Source of the DNA: Massilia sp.
GTDB taxonomy: Bacteria > Pseudomonadota > Gammaproteobacteria > Burkholderiales > Burkholderiaceae_D
Assembly (NCBI GenBank): GCA_003520365.1
Contig: DOUW01000527.1
Location: forward strand, 288 to 7,726
Direction of reading: 5' to 3'
Length of the DNA: 7,439 bases
Shown here: one piece after another, positions 5,399 through 7,439 of the stretch
Position numbering within the stretch: position 1 is the first letter of the stretch
Layout of the letters: each line of letters begins with the position of its first letter
Made by a program: the position numbers and the translations under genes
The notes under the pieces: model-generated
Databases searched by the model: none
What the model was told of the DNA's origin: nothing
What the model saw: the letters and a program-made list of their open reading frames with translations, nothing else

Positions 5399-6532
5399 TT
5401 ATCCAAGTGCGCCGCGTTCGCCGGGTTTGTCGAGTTCGCGGGCGAGGATCGCGACGATGCGTTCCGCCGCCTTGCCGTCCCACAGCTGCGGACGGCGGCC
5501 CTGCTTGCCTTCGCCGCGCAGCACCTTGCGCGCTTCCTGCAGGATCTTGTGCGGATCGGTGCCGGCCAGCACGTTCGAACCCTCTTCCACCGTGACCGGA
5601 CGCTCGGTGTTCTCGCGGATGGTCACGCAGGGCACGCCCAGCGCCGTCGTTTCTTCCTGCAGGCCGCCGGAATCGGTCAGCACCACGGCCGCGTCCTTCC
5701 ACAGGTTGAGGAAGGCCATGTAGGCCTGCGGGCCGGCCAGGGTGACGTTCGGGCCCAGGTCGATGCCGAACTTCTCGATGTTGGCGCGGGTGCGCGGGTG
5801 CACCGGGAAGATCAGCGGCAATTCGTCCGCGATCTCCTTCAGCGCGCCGGCAATGCGGGCAAAGGTTTCCGGCTCGTCGACGTTGCTCGGACGGTGCATG
5901 GTGACCACGCCGTAACGGCCGCCGTTTTCCTGGACGCGCGCCTTGAAGGCGGCGGTTTCGAAGCCGGAGGTGTCGGCGCGGGTCAGTTTGTCCGCCTGGT
6001 AGAGCACGTTGTCGACCATCACGTGGCCGACGTAGTGTACCGCCGAATCCGGCTTGCCCTCGCGGCGCAGGTGCTCGACCGCCGCCGGCTCGGTGGCGAA
6101 GAACCAGTCCGAAATGCTGTCGGTGACCAGGCGGTTGATTTCTTCCGGCATGGACATGTCGCCGCTGCGCAGGCCGGCCTCGACGTGGGCCACCGGGATA
6201 TTGAGTTTCTTGGCGACGATCGAGCAGGCCAGTGTGGAATTGACGTCGCCGACCACCAGCACGGCCGCCGGACGCTCGGCCACGCACAGTTCCTCGAAGC
6301 CGACCATGATCTTCGCGGTCTGCTGGGCATGGCTGCCGCCGCCGGCCGCCATGAACACGTCCGGCTGGGGAATGCCGAGTTCTTCGAAGAACACGTCGTT
6401 CATCTCGCGGTCGTAATGCTGTCCGGTGTGGATGATCTTGAACGTCAGCTTGTCCTGCGCCTGCAGTGCACGCACGATCGGGGCGATCTTCATGAAATTG
6501 GGCCTTGCGCCCGCGACCAGGTAAATGAGCAT
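5399..6532 (-). CDS. wecB: UDP-N-acetylglucosamine 2-epimerase (non-hydrolysing)
   Basis: This 377-residue cytoplasmic enzyme (E. coli WecB has 376) interconverts UDP-GlcNAc and UDP-ManNAc. Family signatures are complete: GARPNFMKIAP (8-18), HTGQHYD (35-41), VVGDVNST (93-100), HVEAGLRS (116-123), MPEEINR (128-134), TMHRPSN (211-217), PVHPRTR (243-249), DSGGLQEE (287-294) and ENTERPVTVEEGSN (307-320). Asp96, Glu118, Glu131 and His213 match the E. coli catalytic/allosteric positions (95, 117, 131, 213) almost number for number. The start is the ATG at 6532, which gives the normal N-terminus and has AGGA (6543-6546) 10 bases upstream. An in-frame GTG at 6550 lacks a ribosome binding site. The next gene begins 6 bp downstream and probably uses its product. 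Confidence 0.96.
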   Translation of the reverse strand: MLIYLVAGARPNFMKIAPIVRALQAQDKLTFKIIHTGQHYDREMNDVFFEELGIPQPDVFMAAGGGSHAQQTAKIMVGFEELCVAERPAAVLVVGDVNSTLACSIVAKKLNIPVAHVEAGLRSGDMSMPEEINRLVTDSISDWFFATEPAAVEHLRREGKPDSAVHYVGHVMVDNVLYQADKLTRADTSGFETAAFKARVQENGGRYGVVTMHRPSNVDEPETFARIAGALKEIADELPLIFPVHPRTRANIEKFGIDLGPNVTLAGPQAYMAFLNLWKDAAVVLTDSGGLQEETTALGVPCVTIRENTERPVTVEEGSNVLAGTDPHKILQEARKVLRGEGKQGRRPQLWDGKAAERIVAILARELDKPGERGALG

Positions 6533-6571
6533 GTTTGGACTATCCTGCACTGTAGTAATTATTGAAACTAG

Positions 6572-7439
6572 TTAGAAAAACGTTATTGTAAACCTGCATT
6601 CGACTGGAACGGCGGACGATACGGTCGTGATACGCAATACGTCGCATGGCTGCTTCGATTCGTAGCAGCGCGAATACCAGCCCAGCGGCGGATTTTCGGC
6701 GCCGCGCACCAGCTCGAGCTTGAGGTCGGCGCCGCTGGCCTGCATCTGCAGGGCGAAGCGCTTGCCGCGCACGTGCAGGCCGGTGCTGGTCAGGCGCACG
6801 TTCAGTTCCGGCGCAAAATGCCAGAACAGTTCCAGCGGATGCGGCTTCTTGCCGGCGACCTCGTCGCGCACCGTGAGCGTGGAGCTGGCGGCGTCGAAGC
6901 GCACGCTGCGCACGTGGCGCACCGGGTCGGACAGGCGGGCATAGCCGTCGTGCGAGCCGCGGAAATCGAATTCGTGGGGGGACGTCGGCATGCGCTCGAT
7001 GCTGGCGCGCGCCTTGCGCAGCCAGATGAAGCGCCCGCCCGAGACCGACTGGTCGCGCCCGTCGATGCGCACCGTATTGTGGGCCGAGGTGCCGCGGAAG
7101 TAGTCGCGCCACTTCTGGTCCTGCCAGTAGGAGTAGGTACCGGGATCGACCAGCACTTCCTCGCCCGCCACCGACAGCGTCATCGACAGCGCGTCGGCAT
7201 GGCCGTGGGCGGCGATCCCGAGGTAGCCGAGCGGACCGCAATCGAGCATGCCCTTGATCTCGTCGGGCGCGCCGAAGTGCGAGCCGAACAGGAAATAGCC
7301 GCCGTCCGGGAAGGCCCAGGCGGTGTCGGGCTCATGGGTGTCGGCGTCCGGGCGGCGCCCGGGCAGCGCGTGCAGCAGCCAGCGTACGCCGGGGTGCTTG
7401 TCGGGCGCGCCGCCGAAGACGGTGTCGCCCAGCGCCAGC
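6572..7439 (-). CDS. Heparinase II/III family polysaccharide lyase, C-terminal part (5' end outside window)
   Basis: The frame is open from the window edge to a TAA at 6572, giving 288 visible residues. I take it as the C-terminal part of a longer protein because the upstream part (7438-7250) reads on as ordinary protein with no likely start. The recognisable heparinase II/III C-terminal domain begins near visible residue 66, with AAHGHADALSMTLSV (76-90), VDPGTYSYW (97-105), WRDYFRGTSAHNTVRIDGRDQS (110-131) and a beta-rich remainder. His78, His80, Asp98 and His120 sit where heparinase II has its catalytic and zinc-binding residues, as I recall them, so the active site looks intact. These enzymes cleave uronic-acid-containing polysaccharides by beta-elimination and are usually exported. 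Such genes recur inside EPS clusters of exosortase-bearing bacteria, where the lyase may trim or release polymer. The substrate here is unknown. wecB follows after 39 AT-rich bases. Confidence 0.88.
   Translation of the reverse strand, partial: LALGDTVFGGAPDKHPGVRWLLHALPGRRPDADTHEPDTAWAFPDGGYFLFGSHFGAPDEIKGMLDCGPLGYLGIAAHGHADALSMTLSVAGEEVLVDPGTYSYWQDQKWRDYFRGTSAHNTVRIDGRDQSVSGGRFIWLRKARASIERMPTSPHEFDFRGSHDGYARLSDPVRHVRSVRFDAASSTLTVRDEVAGKKPHPLELFWHFAPELNVRLTSTGLHVRGKRFALQMQASGADLKLELVRGAENPPLGWYSRCYESKQPCDVLRITTVSSAVPVECRFTITFF

Noticed and set aside
4533..6287. 584-residue minus-strand frame overlapping wecB and the glycosyltransferase
   Set aside because: It is a frame-shifted shadow, rich in Arg, Gly and Pro, across two well-supported genes. 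It has no start context or motif.
6533..6550. GTG start for wecB at 6550
   Set aside because: There is no ribosome binding site before the GTG. The ATG at 6532 has AGGA at a workable distance and gives the length and N-terminus usual for WecB.
4592..6565. 657-residue open frame on the plus strand opposite the glycosyltransferase and wecB
   Set aside because: It is antisense to two genes with full family signatures. Its product is dominated by Ala, Arg, His, Val and Asp with no domain I recognise. Long antisense frames are expected from GC-rich third positions.
1..7439. CRISPR array, tRNA, rRNA, phage or insertion-sequence genes
   Set aside because: I saw no regularly spaced direct repeats, no tRNA-like cloverleaf, and no transposase or integrase frame on either strand.

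Overview
The window is a high-GC (clearly above 60% by eye) stretch of a Gram-negative, probably betaproteobacterial chromosome. The gene set, the style of the proteins and a GTAGGGTGGGT...ACCCACGCGG intergenic inverted repeat recall Massilia and relatives (Oxalobacteraceae). That assignment is from memory and inference, not from a marker gene. Every gene I can support lies on the minus strand, so transcription runs from high to low coordinates.

Positions 7439 to 786 hold the downstream end of an exopolysaccharide (EPS) biosynthesis locus. In transcription order it contains: the C-terminal part of a heparinase II/III-type polysaccharide lyase (cut by the window edge); wecB, which makes UDP-ManNAc from UDP-GlcNAc; a WecG/TagA/CpsF (GT26) glycosyltransferase that probably uses that UDP-ManNAc on a lipid-linked acceptor; galE, the UDP-hexose 4-epimerase; an NDP-sugar nucleotidyltransferase with left-handed beta-helix repeats; and manC, a bifunctional GDP-mannose pyrophosphorylase/phosphomannose isomerase. 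A strong intrinsic terminator at 738-761 closes the operon. The genes are tightly spaced: 39 bp, then 6 bp, then a 4-base ATGA overlap for the last pair. The exceptions are the gaps on either side of galE (130 and 149 bp), which hold hairpins and could separate sub-transcripts.

Together the genes supply activated sugars (UDP-ManNAc, UDP-Gal and possibly UDP-GalNAc, GDP-Man), one membrane-proximal transferase and one lyase for a mannose/ManNAc/galactose-type polymer. Assembly, export and most transferase genes must lie outside the window, upstream of 7439.

Positions 457-785 are intergenic. They contain the operon terminator, a 151-bp MITE-like element bounded by 28-bp inverted repeats, and the upstream region of the last gene. 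That gene (456 to beyond 1) encodes a secreted protein with a signal peptide and a TLDc-like domain. It resembles the PEP-CTERM-anchored TLD proteins that occur with exosortase/EPS systems, but its C-terminus, where the sorting tag would be, is outside the window.

I saw no clearly undescribed system. The most useful leads are the TLDc-like secreted protein beside an EPS locus, the substrate-gate cysteine in GalE, the AT-rich patch at the end of the nucleotidyltransferase gene, and the palindromic repeat element.
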